DNA of 64,000 nt from Lacisediminihabitans sp046156175. Lineage in GTDB: Bacteria; Actinomycetota; Actinomycetes; Actinomycetales; Microbacteriaceae. The notes under the pieces are model-generated. The model searched no databases. It had not been told where the DNA came from and worked only from the letters and a program-made list of their open reading frames with translations. This document shows, piece after piece, positions 51,212 through 58,931 of this stretch (positions are counted from its first letter, which is position 1; every line of letters begins with the position of its first letter). The stretch lies in assembly GCF_046156175.1 (NCBI RefSeq), contig NZ_JAYLVL010000004.1:62001-126000 (forward strand), in the 5' to 3' direction. The position numbers and the translations under genes were made by a program.

Positions 51212-51475
51212 CTAGACGGCTTGTGATCCCCGCGCATTTCTTGGGCTGGAGCGCAGCCTCGAGGGGTGGAGCAGGTCGCATCCGCCCTGCGCTCGGTCGT
51301 GGACCGTGATCCGACAGCCGTCGGGATCGGCGAAAGTGACCGTGCACCCGAACGGTCCGTCGATCGGAGCCGAGATGATCGGGTGACCACGGGAGACGAG
51401 AGCGTCGTGGATGGCCTGGACGTCGGTGGCGTGGAGCTTGATCGCCGCGCCGGTCGACGGCTCCTGATTCGCTCA
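51212..51475 (-). pseudogene. Truncated VOC (glyoxalase/bleomycin-resistance-like) gene, C-terminal half
   Basis: Reading the minus strand from about 51475 down to the stop at 51212 gives a peptide with ATDVQAIHDALVSRGHPIIS, PFGCTVTFADPDGCRITVHD and an unrelated tail, the second beta-alpha-beta-beta-beta module of a VOC-fold protein. An in-frame TGA lies a few codons before the preserved part, no start codon fits, and the first module is missing. The remnant sits between the hypothetical gene and the acetyltransferase. It is best called a decayed fragment; a frameshift to upstream sequence was not found. Confidence 0.65.
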
Positions 51476-51533
51476 CGGTGCGGACACGCTGAAGCCCGAT
51501 GGCCGGCGCCCGCCCGGGGGAGCCATGGGTGGG

Positions 51534-51947
51534 CTACCGGTCGAGCCACTTCGATCGCACCTGCACGTCGGAGTCTTCGTAACCGAGATGATCGTAGAAA
51601 CCCAGGACGGCCGCGTTGCCGGAGCGGATCATGAGCTGGACTTTGACTGCACCCGCGGCGTGGAGCCACGCCTCGGCGGCCGCCATCAGCTGACGCCCGA
51701 GGCCGGTGCTCCGGTGGCTGCCGTCGACGGCGAGGTAGTAGATCCAGCCCCGGTGTCCGTCGTGGCCCACCATCACCGTTCCCACCAGCCTTTCGTCATC
51801 GAAGGCCCCGAGCACGGCGGACGTCGGCCCGTCCAGCGCCCGCTGCAGATCGGTCTCCGGCGGGTTCCACGGACGGGTCAGCCCAGCCCGACCCCACAGG
51901 GCGACCGTCGCCGGGATGTCAGCTGAAGTCGTGTCACGAATCTCCAT
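51534..51947 (-). CDS. GNAT-family N-acetyltransferase, YpeA-like
   Basis: A 137-residue GCN5-related acetyltransferase transferring acetyl from acetyl-CoA to an unknown amine. The pyrophosphate-binding motif is GSHRSTGLGRQLM, preceded by GWIYYLAVDG and followed by VQLMIRSGNAAVLGFYDHLG, which fits the YpeA subfamily. ATG 51947 is preferred by family length; an in-frame ATG at 51959 would add four residues. A stand-alone gene. Confidence 0.85.
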   Translation of the reverse strand: MEIRDTTSADIPATVALWGRAGLTRPWNPPETDLQRALDGPTSAVLGAFDDERLVGTVMVGHDGHRGWIYYLAVDGSHRSTGLGRQLMAAAEAWLHAAGAVKVQLMIRSGNAAVLGFYDHLGYEDSDVQVRSKWLDR

Positions 51948-51998
51948 GGCATCCAGCATGTCAGGGCCAGATCGGCCACGGGCGCTCGGGCTTTCGGA

Positions 51999-52670
51999 TC
52001 AGGTCCGACGCTCGTGGCGCACCGGTTTGAGCCGGTGAGGCGCATCTGTCGCCGGGAGGAACTCGCAGGTGAACTCGCCCTCGTATCCGAACAGGAAGCC
52101 GAACACCCTGTTGTTCACCTCCATGCGGATCCGGTAGACGCCCGCGTCATCATCGAAGCATTCGTGCAACTGAGCGCGCCCGCTGAACAGCAGCGGGAAT
52201 CGGAAGCCGACGAAACGTCTCTCATAGAACCGTTGCGCGTCCGACGTGAGTCGCAGAGAGCCATCGTCGCCGACGGTGAGATTCAGGTCGACGGCGAGAT
52301 GCTGGTGTGTACCGAGATAATCGAGCACGCGTCCGTCGCTGAGGATCATGGTCGCGTCGAAACGGCTCGGCTTTCTCCGCACGCTGTACTCGCGCACGAA
52401 GGTCACCGTTTCGCGCCCGAAGGGGTCGCGGTACGGATAGTTCTCGATCGTGAAAGGGACGTTCGCGCCGACATGGGGAATGAGGATGTTGCGGAGCATG
52501 CCGATGTAGAGGAAGGGCACCACCCACCACGGTCCCCGGCGGATGCTCGACATGACTCCGGTGCCGACGCAGGCGTAGCCGGAGTCGAGCCCGACACCGA
52601 ATCGTTTCTGCATCATGGGGGACAACCGAGCGAAATCGTCTCCGAGCGCGCCTTCGAAGATCGAGGTCAT
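51999..52670 (-). CDS. DUF4166-domain protein
   Basis: A 223-residue protein resembling DUF4166. Blocks seen are GDDFARLSPMMQKRFGV near the start, NIENYPYRDPFGRETVTFVR-like sequence in the middle and GFRFPLLFSGRAQLHECFDD late. ATG 52670 overlaps the SRPBCC stop by 4 nt; the longer frame upstream is shadow. Third gene of a tightly overlapping minus-strand operon led by an NAD-binding epimerase. The function is unknown; partners suggest work on a lipid or small hydrophobic ligand, which is inference. Confidence 0.75.
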   Translation of the reverse strand: MTSIFEGALGDDFARLSPMMQKRFGVGLDSGYACVGTGVMSSIRRGPWWVVPFLYIGMLRNILIPHVGANVPFTIENYPYRDPFGRETVTFVREYSVRRKPSRFDATMILSDGRVLDYLGTHQHLAVDLNLTVGDDGSLRLTSDAQRFYERRFVGFRFPLLFSGRAQLHECFDDDAGVYRIRMEVNNRVFGFLFGYEGEFTCEFLPATDAPHRLKPVRHERRT

Positions 52671-53272
52671 GACGCTTCGAGACGGTCGAGGGTTTCCGGG
52701 GAATCGTCCATCGCGTGACCTCGGCGCGGCTTCCTCCGGCACCGGGATGCGCGCGGCCGGTCGGGTCTCCAGAACATCACAACCGACGCGAGTGGCCACG
52801 CTTCGGGCGGCACATCCGTTTCAGCCCAGATTCGCAGACGGTCGAAACTCCAGGCGGTCATCCATCCGATGAATGGCCGCAGGACAAGCCGATCGAGCGT
52901 GCTGCCCCAGCCCGGTGTGTAGTCGTAGCCGGTGATGAAGGTGACTCCATCCGGAGTCGGACGATAACGCCAGTATCCGCGGCCACCGGCCAGAGGCGAG
53001 AGTCGATCGTCGGTCGCGAAGCGCAGGGCGGAGGTGCGGGTGCCGTCCGGCCCGCCGCGCTCTCCCAGCGAAATGCCGGTGCCGATGATCGTGTGGAGAG
53101 GCAGGCGCCGCTCGTACCGGAACTGATACCCGCCATCGGCACGCCCTGCGGTCGGTGTGATGGAGCTGAATCTCAGATCCCACCGCGAATGCTGCACCGG
53201 ATCTTGGGTGAGCAGCCAAACCCGATCGATCGGGCTCCTCACCTCGATCTCGACGTAGATGGGGTCGTTCAC
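52667..53272 (-). CDS. SRPBCC (polyketide cyclase/START-like) family protein
   Basis: A 201-residue protein. The opening IYVEIEVRSPIDRVWLLTQD and QHSRWDLRFSSI are typical of SRPBCC ligand-binding folds, and YWRYRPTPDGVTFITGYDY and FDRLRIWAE follow. GTG 53272 overlaps the epimerase stop (GTGA), and its own stop overlaps DUF4166. The last 30 residues are basic (RASRCRRKPRRG) and may be poorly folded. It may bind or carry a hydrophobic molecule. Confidence 0.75.
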   Translation of the reverse strand: MNDPIYVEIEVRSPIDRVWLLTQDPVQHSRWDLRFSSITPTAGRADGGYQFRYERRLPLHTIIGTGISLGERGGPDGTRTSALRFATDDRLSPLAGGRGYWRYRPTPDGVTFITGYDYTPGWGSTLDRLVLRPFIGWMTAWSFDRLRIWAETDVPPEAWPLASVVMFWRPDRPRASRCRRKPRRGHAMDDSPETLDRLEAS

Positions 53273-54207
53273 TTCACCGTCTCCGCGGCTCGGGGAACGG
53301 GCAGCGTTCGACGCGAGAGCGCTCGAGCGAACCTGAGGTCGTTCCATCCGAATGGTCCGGCCTCTGGCAGTGCGGCCCGGATGCTCTCGTCGGTGAAGAG
53401 CTGCGACGGCCGGATGCCGACCGGAGCTTCCGGAGCCCACGGCACGGGCCGGCTAACGCCCTCTGCCAGCATCCTCGCCTGCGACTTCGCGACCAGCGGC
53501 ACAGTCATCAGCCACTCGGTCACCTGTGCGAGCGTGCGGATCGACCAGACCGGCACCGCGACGAAGAGCGGACGGCGCCCGACGACCTGCGCGATCCGTC
53601 GCACAGCGTCACTGAGCGGCAGTTCCTCGGCGCCCATCACGGCCACCGTTGGCTCGGGGATCCGACCCTGCAGCGCGGCCAGCATCACCGCCACGAAGTC
53701 GTCGATGGGGATCGGGCGCACGGTTCGATCGCGAAAGCCGACAGTCGCAAAGATCGGCCACGTCTTCACCGCGCGGCTGACGTGGTCGACCATGTGGTCG
53801 CCCGGTCCGTAGATCATGGATGCCTTGAGGATGGTGTGGGCGATCCCCGACTGCCGGATCAGTTCCTCCGCAGCCCACTTGGTCTCGTGATAGCCAGACC
53901 CGCAGTCGGCACGGGCTCGCAGGAAGCTGACCATTACGATTCGTTTCACGCCGGCGAGCGTCGCCGCCTCCACGACGGCGCGTGTGCCATCGACATGCAC
54001 GCGCTGGAAGGTCTGGTTGCCCATTTCCCGGTTGATCCCCGCGGCGTGCACGATGGCATCGCAGCCGGTGAAGGCTCGAGCGAGTGCTTCGACGTTCTCC
54101 AGGTCGACGCCTGTCCGGCGGGAGATGACGACTGTGTGCACAGGGTCGAGCCGCGCTGCGAGGTGTCTGCCCACGAATCCGGTTCCGCCTGTGATTGCGA
54201 TGCGCAT
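53269..54207 (-). CDS. NAD(P)-binding epimerase-like SDR protein
   Basis: A 312-residue atypical or extended SDR. The coenzyme motif GGTGFVGRHLA is at residues 7-17, HAAGINREMGNQ follows, and the YxxxK-type motif is YHETK with upstream Ser in VSFLRA. The C-terminal 60 residues (RTLAQVTEWLMTVPLVAKSQ) resemble NAD(P)H-binding proteins of the NDUFA9/complex I assembly type. It is the first gene of the operon with SRPBCC and DUF4166 and is divergent from a TetR gene, with a strong operator between. Confidence 0.82.
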   Translation of the reverse strand: MRIAITGGTGFVGRHLAARLDPVHTVVISRRTGVDLENVEALARAFTGCDAIVHAAGINREMGNQTFQRVHVDGTRAVVEAATLAGVKRIVMVSFLRARADCGSGYHETKWAAEELIRQSGIAHTILKASMIYGPGDHMVDHVSRAVKTWPIFATVGFRDRTVRPIPIDDFVAVMLAALQGRIPEPTVAVMGAEELPLSDAVRRIAQVVGRRPLFVAVPVWSIRTLAQVTEWLMTVPLVAKSQARMLAEGVSRPVPWAPEAPVGIRPSQLFTDESIRAALPEAGPFGWNDLRFARALSRRTLPVPRAAETVK

Positions 54208-54302
54208 GATCCGGTCCCTACTCTCTTGTTGCCGCTGAGGCCCCGGGGTGGGGTGTCACGCCGAGCCGGAATTGCCCGGTGATGGGATCAGTATGGCGCA
54301 GT

Positions 54303-54341
54303 TTTCGAACATGTTCAATAAGTTTTTGAACGAGTTCGAAA
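54303..54341. promoter_or_regulatory. Operator for the TetR regulator
   Basis: A double inverted repeat: TTTCGAAC (54303-54310) and GTTCA (54313-54317) mirrored by TGAAC (54327-54331) and GTTCGAAA (54334-54341). It sits midway between the divergent TetR and epimerase genes. The AT-rich GAACATGTTC-like half fits a TetR dimer pair site. Confidence 0.75.
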
Positions 54342-54401
54342 CGACTAGAGTTGAGATTGACTGAGACGCGGATTCGACGCCGTGAGCGGGGAGATGGACC
54401 G

Positions 54402-55055
54402 ATGTCCAAAAGCGATGACACTCGGGCGAAGATCACGGAGACCGCGATCGAGTCATTCCGCGAGCGCGGCTACGACCAGACGACCATCCGCTTGATTGCA
54501 GAGGAGGCTGGTATCTCGGTCGGGAACGCGTACTACTACTTCCCCACGAAGAACCACCTCGTGCAGGAGCTCTACCTGCGGGTGCAGGGAGACCACCTCG
54601 AGCGAGTTCACGCGGAGTTCGGCGCCTCGACCGATATCGCCAAACGACTCGAGGTCGCGCTTCTGTGCGGTATGGATGCAACCGGTCCGTACCACGACTC
54701 GGCCGCGGGATTCCTCGCGGCGGCGATCTCTCCGACCTCCGCGGTCAGTCCGTTCGGAGCCGACTCGGCTGGACCTCGCGCTATGGCCATCGAGGTCTTC
54801 CAGGAGGTCGTCGATGGCTCGACGAATGCAATTCCCGTCGACCTCAAGCGACAGCTGCCCGAATTGCTCTGGCTCGCCTACATGGGGCTCACCCTGTACT
54901 GGGTCTACGACACCTCCGAGGGGCAGGCCAAGAGCCGGGCCCTGGCGAAGGGAGTCGCCCGGTTAATCGGCACGGTCCTCCCCCTCGCGCGGCTACCGTT
55001 TGCGCGCGGCCCCGTGAATCAGGTGCTGGAGCTGATCCGAACTGCCCGGCCATGA
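54402..55055 (+). CDS. TetR-family transcriptional regulator
   Basis: A 217-residue regulator. The helix-turn-helix is ESFRERGYDQTTIRLIAEEA plus GISVGNAYYYFPTKNHLVQE (about residues 14-52). The C-terminal domain (GDHLERVHAEF to LIRTARP) is an all-helical ligand pocket. ATG 54402 follows GGGGAGA. It is divergent from the epimerase-SRPBCC-DUF4166 operon and almost certainly represses it and itself through the 54303-54341 site. The inducer is unknown. Confidence 0.92.
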   Translation: MSKSDDTRAKITETAIESFRERGYDQTTIRLIAEEAGISVGNAYYYFPTKNHLVQELYLRVQGDHLERVHAEFGASTDIAKRLEVALLCGMDATGPYHDSAAGFLAAAISPTSAVSPFGADSAGPRAMAIEVFQEVVDGSTNAIPVDLKRQLPELLWLAYMGLTLYWVYDTSEGQAKSRALAKGVARLIGTVLPLARLPFARGPVNQVLELIRTARP

Positions 55056-55143
55056 CATCCGTCCACGGGGAAGACCGGCACCTCATTCGGTGACGCCAGG
55101 GCTAGCCTCGGTGCAACTCAGCTGCGCCCGAGTCACCGTCGGA

Positions 55144-55650
55144 TCAGGGAGTCCCCGCTCCCTTGATCGCTGCAGCGGTCTGCTCGGCCTGGGAGGCGCT
55201 TCCGAAGGCGAGTGCGAGCGGGCTGGTGGTGATCGGTGCTGCGACAAGTGGCGCGGAGAGCACCCGGCCGTCGAGGAGGATCGCCAGATTCTTGCCGATG
55301 GCACCGCCGGATACCGTGCCGAGCGTGCTGCTGTCGGCGGTGCTCAGCTCGAGGATGACCGAGTGCGCCGATCCCTGGTCCGTGGGGGAGGTGACGGAGG
55401 TCGGGGTGACCGTACCCAGCGACCTGCCCAACTCGTAGGTCATCGTGTCGGCCGTGTCGCACGCCCTCCCCGCGCCAGCGGTGGTGAGAGCCGGAGCATC
55501 GCAGGGTCCGTCCACCGATGACGTGACGAGACGGAACTCTAGCGGCTTGATCGACGAAGGGGTGTCGCCGCCGGCTGTGCTGCTGCAGCCGGCGAGGAGT
55601 GCAGTGCCCGCAAGCAGCGCGGCGAATCCGGCGCCAAGTCGAGTATTCAT
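55144..55650 (-). CDS. Lipoprotein with SecD P1-head-like domain
   Basis: A 168-residue lipoprotein. The lipobox is ALLAGC with Cys22. The mature C-terminal half, AIGKNLAILLDGRVLSAPLV and FGSASQAEQTAAAIKGAG, matches the pattern of the first periplasmic (P1 head) region of SecD (LDGxVxSAP ... QAxxLAxxLxxG). No membrane helices or rest of SecD are present. It may be a stand-alone surface protein that borrowed this fold. It is transcribed alone, convergent with TetR. Confidence 0.75.
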   Translation of the reverse strand: MNTRLGAGFAALLAGTALLAGCSSTAGGDTPSSIKPLEFRLVTSSVDGPCDAPALTTAGAGRACDTADTMTYELGRSLGTVTPTSVTSPTDQGSAHSVILELSTADSSTLGTVSGGAIGKNLAILLDGRVLSAPLVAAPITTSPLALAFGSASQAEQTAAAIKGAGTP

Positions 55651-55738
55651 CTCTTTACAGTAGGGCTCCGTGGCGCGCGGGGGAAGGACGAGGTTGTGGG
55701 GTGAGCGGGACGCCCGGGGTGAGGCCTAGAGTGATCGC

Positions 55739-56038
55739 ATGAGCGGCCGGCTGGATCAACCCGTCTCCCTCGACTACGCCTTCTCGGGCGCGATCGGCGT
55801 ACCCGTCAAGGGGGAGATCTGGTCTGCGGTGGAGATTCCCGGCAGCAGGGACGTGTTCGGCAGCCTGCGGTCGGTGCGCGTCGACGCAACGGTCGATGGA
55901 GTGCTCGTGGAGGACATCGGGCTGATGCCCACAGGGTCGGGCGAACTCATGCTGTCCGTCAGCGCACCGTTGCGCAAGAAGCTCGGCAAAGACATCGGGC
56001 ACGAGGTTCGGGTCGTGCTGCTGCGACGACTCACCTGA
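55739..56038 (+). CDS. DUF1905-like small protein
   Basis: A 99-residue protein matching the DUF1905 pattern: LDYAFSGAIGVPVKGEIWSA then RVDATVDGVLVEDIGLMPTG and LRKKLGKDIGHEVRVVLLR. It is a small beta-barrel-like cytoplasmic protein of unknown role. ATG follows a weak site. It is convergent with xylB, 14 nt apart. Confidence 0.75.
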   Translation: MSGRLDQPVSLDYAFSGAIGVPVKGEIWSAVEIPGSRDVFGSLRSVRVDATVDGVLVEDIGLMPTGSGELMLSVSAPLRKKLGKDIGHEVRVVLLRRLT

Positions 56039-56052
56039 CGAAGTCCAGCCGA

Positions 56053-57471
56053 TCAGCGCCGCGCGGCGTACTGCTCGCGGATGATCGCGAGGGTGTCGTG
56101 GGCCGGGCGCGCTGAGAACTGGAGCGGCCAATCCGGACGCGTGCCGCTGAGGGCCCACGCGGCCTGGAGCGCGGCACCGAGAGCCACGTACTCCCCCGGG
56201 GTGGGCACCTCGACGGGGATGTCGAACACCTGGGCGGCGATCGTCGAGACCGCTTCGTTCTGCGCCGCGCCGCCGATGAGGAGGATGCGCCGGGCGTCGA
56301 CGCCCTGCGCTCGGATCGCGTCGAGCCCGTCGGCGAGCCCACACAGCATCCCCTCGATGGCGGATCTGGCGAGGTCGGAGCGGGTGGCCGATGTGAGGGT
56401 GAGACCGAAGAGCGTCGCCGTGGCATCGGGCAGGTTGGGGGTGCGCTCGCCCTCGAAATAGGGCTGCAACACCACGCCGCCCGCCCCGGGCTGCGCCTGC
56501 AGGGCGAGCATCCCGAGTTCTGCGTGGTCCACCCCGAGCAACCCGGCGACCGCGTCGAGCACGCGTGCAGCGTTCAGGGTGGCGACCAGCGGAAGGAATG
56601 CGCCGCTGGCATCCGCGAAACCGGCCACGGTGCCGGAGGAGTCAGTCGACACGGTCTCGGTGACGGCGAAGACCGTGCCGCTCGTGCCGATCGAGACGAT
56701 GACATCGCCGGGGCCCGCACCGAGCCCGAGTGCGGCGCCAGCGTTGTCGCCGGCGCCCACCCCGATGACCCGCCCGCCGCGGATGCCGTGGGCGGGCAGC
56801 GCGGCGGTCTCGCCACCGCGCGCCCCGGGCTTCATCACGCGCGGGAGCATCGCCGCATGCCCCAGAGCGAGCTCGAGCAGCTCGCGGTCGTACCGCCCGG
56901 TGTTCGGATTCCAATACCCGGTGCCGCTCGCATCGGAACGGTCGGTGATCAGCTCTTCGAGCCGCGGTCCGCCGACGGTCTCATCGGCGGGTCCGAAGCC
57001 GCGCAGTCGCCAGGTGAGCCAGTCGTGGGGAAGCACCACCGCCTCGACCCGGGCCGCGTTCTCGGGCTCGTTGTCGCGCAGCCACCGGAGTTTGGTCGCC
57101 GTGAAGCTCGCGACGGGAACGAGACCGGTGCGCTGCGCATAGTCCTCGGCGCCGACCTCGGCGATGAGATCCGTCGCGGCGCGAGCGGAGCGGGTGTCGT
57201 TCCAAAGCAGGGCGGGGCGGATGACGCGGCCCTCGACATCCAGCACGACCATGCCGTGCTGCTGGCCCGCGATGGAGACAGCGGCGACGTCGGAGAGGCC
57301 GCCAGCGTCGTCGATCGCCGCGAGCAGCGCATCCCACCAGGCCGCGGGATCCACCTCTGTGCCGGCGGGATGGGTGGCTCGGCCGGAGCGGACCACCTCA
57401 CCGGTGCCGGCGTCGCGAATCACCACCTTGCAGCTCTGGGTCGACGAATCGACCCCGGCGACCAGTGTCAT
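56053..57471 (-). CDS. xylB: Xylulokinase
   Basis: A 472-residue FGGY-family kinase phosphorylating D-xylulose with ATP. The phosphate-1 motif is VAGVDSSTQSCKVVI at the N-terminus. VSIAGQQHGMVVLD carries the catalytic-region QQHG pair of xylulokinases, and SIGTSGTVFAVTE plus RILLIGGAAQNEAV form the ATP region. Length is typical. It lies downstream of xylA on the minus strand, separated by a 135-nt gap holding a 96-bp inverted-repeat segment. Confidence 0.95.
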   Translation of the reverse strand: MTLVAGVDSSTQSCKVVIRDAGTGEVVRSGRATHPAGTEVDPAAWWDALLAAIDDAGGLSDVAAVSIAGQQHGMVVLDVEGRVIRPALLWNDTRSARAATDLIAEVGAEDYAQRTGLVPVASFTATKLRWLRDNEPENAARVEAVVLPHDWLTWRLRGFGPADETVGGPRLEELITDRSDASGTGYWNPNTGRYDRELLELALGHAAMLPRVMKPGARGGETAALPAHGIRGGRVIGVGAGDNAGAALGLGAGPGDVIVSIGTSGTVFAVTETVSTDSSGTVAGFADASGAFLPLVATLNAARVLDAVAGLLGVDHAELGMLALQAQPGAGGVVLQPYFEGERTPNLPDATATLFGLTLTSATRSDLARSAIEGMLCGLADGLDAIRAQGVDARRILLIGGAAQNEAVSTIAAQVFDIPVEVPTPGEYVALGAALQAAWALSGTRPDWPLQFSARPAHDTLAIIREQYAARR

Positions 57472-57498
57472 GCCTGTCTACTCCGCTCGTATAGGTGC

Positions 57499-57594
57499 AT
57501 TATTCAGGAACCCGTGGTGAAGGAGGCACCGGTGTGACAGGAGTTCTCCCACGCGCCCCACCAGCGCCATCTGTCCCACAGGTTCCTGAATGAT
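57499..57594. repeat. 96-bp segment bounded by imperfect 19-bp inverted repeats between xylA and xylB
   Basis: ATTATTCAGGAACCCGTGG (57499-57517) and CCACAGGTTCCTGAATGAT (57576-57594) are inverted, 17 of 19 matched. The inside carries no gene. It could be a miniature inverted-repeat element or a long mRNA stem that separates xylA from xylB expression. Confidence 0.65.
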
Positions 57595-57606
57595 GAAGAT
57601 CCGGGG

Positions 57607-58797
57607 TCAGCGGGCGCCGAGCAGGTGTTCGATCGCCAGCTGGTTGAGGCGCACGAAGCCGAAGCCCTTGCCGCCGAAATACGAATCGGTGTCGAAGTCC
57701 TCGAACGAGGCGCGGTCGGCGAGCAGCTCGTCGTAGGTCTCCCCGGCGGAGAGGGTCGTCTCCTGCACCTGCGCGACGCGCGATGCCGCGAGGGCATCCT
57801 GCACCTCGGGGTCCGCCCGGAACGCCGCCGCGCGCTCCTTGAGCAGGAGGTAGGTGCGCATGTTCGCGGCAGCGGAATCCCAGACTCCGGTGATGTCCTC
57901 GGTGCGAGAAGGCTTGTAGTCGAAATGGCGTGGTCCGTCGTAAGACGGCCCCCCATTCGCTCCGCCATTCTCGAGCAGATCGACGAGGGCGAAGGCATTG
58001 GCCAGGTCGCCGTGGCCGAAGACCAGGTCCTGGTCGTATTTGATGCCCTTCTGGCCATTGAGGTCGATGTGGAAGAGTTTGCCCTGGTAGAGCGCCTGCG
58101 CGATTCCCGAGGTGAAGTTGAGGCCGGCCATCTGCTCGTGTCCGACCTCCGGGTTGACGCCGAAGAGCTCCGGACGCTCGAGGGTCTCGATGAACGCGAT
58201 GGCGTGACCGACGGTGGGCAGCAGGATGTCCCCGCGCGGCTCGTTGGGCTTCGGCTCGATCGCGAACCGGATGTCGTACCCCTTGTCGGTCACGTACTGC
58301 GCAAAGACATTCACGGCCTCGCGGTATCGCTCGAGCGCGCCACGGATGTCTTTGGCCGAGTCGTATTCCGCGCCCTCGCGTCCACCCCACATCACGAAGG
58401 TCTTCGCGCCGAGTTCGACGCCGAGCTCGAGCTGCCGCATCGCCTTGCGCATCGCGAAGCGCCGCACGCCGCGATCGTTCGAGGTGAAGCCACCGTCCTT
58501 GAAGACGGGCGCACTGAACAGGTTGGTGGTGACCATCGGGATGATCATCCCGGTGTCGGAGAGTGCCTGCTTGAGGCGGTCGATCTGCTTCTGGCGCTCG
58601 GCATCCGACGATCCGAAAGGGAACAGGTCGTCGTCGTGGAAGGTGAGGCCGTAGGCGCCGAGTTCAGCGAGGCGGGTGACGGCTTCGACCACGTCGAGCG
58701 GGGGACGGGTGGGGCCGCCGAAGGGGTCGGATCCGTTGTATCCCACCGTCCACAGGCCGAAGGAGAACTTGTCGTCGCGGGTGGGGGTGCTCGTCAT
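57607..58797 (-). CDS. xylA: Xylose isomerase
   Basis: A 396-residue class I (actinobacterial) xylose isomerase interconverting D-xylose and D-xylulose. Visible are the GLWTVGYNGSDPFG start, the catalytic-His region TFHDDDLFPFG, and metal-binding residues in AIEPKPNEPRGD, GHEQMAGLNF, FHIDLNGQKG and KYDQDL. Length fits Streptomyces-type enzymes. It lies downstream of the ROK gene on the same strand with its own promoter region. Confidence 0.97.
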   Translation of the reverse strand: MTSTPTRDDKFSFGLWTVGYNGSDPFGGPTRPPLDVVEAVTRLAELGAYGLTFHDDDLFPFGSSDAERQKQIDRLKQALSDTGMIIPMVTTNLFSAPVFKDGGFTSNDRGVRRFAMRKAMRQLELGVELGAKTFVMWGGREGAEYDSAKDIRGALERYREAVNVFAQYVTDKGYDIRFAIEPKPNEPRGDILLPTVGHAIAFIETLERPELFGVNPEVGHEQMAGLNFTSGIAQALYQGKLFHIDLNGQKGIKYDQDLVFGHGDLANAFALVDLLENGGANGGPSYDGPRHFDYKPSRTEDITGVWDSAAANMRTYLLLKERAAAFRADPEVQDALAASRVAQVQETTLSAGETYDELLADRASFEDFDTDSYFGGKGFGFVRLNQLAIEHLLGAR

Positions 58798-58840
58798 GAT
58801 CGCTATCCTTCAACGTCGGTGGTGATTTGTTGGATCTGTG

Positions 58841-58848
58841 AACATATT
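58841..58848 (-). promoter_or_regulatory. Shared AATATGTT site upstream of xylA
   Basis: On the minus strand CAG-TAATATGTT-CAC lies about 45 nt before xylA. A similar CAG-CGGAATATGTT-GCG lies at 60217-60233 on the plus strand before the transporter gene. The shared core may be a -10 with an overlapping ROK-regulator site. Confidence 0.4.
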
Positions 58849-58931
58849 ACTGAATTCCTCGTCCCGCGCAATGTCGGCGGCGCTCCCGTCGCGGCTCGGC
58901 TTTCCCGAGGCCCCCACACGGAGCCGGATGC

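Noticed and set aside
51169..51669. 166-codon reverse frame over the VOC remnant
   Set aside because: It is in a different frame from the VOC-like peptide and has no family character.
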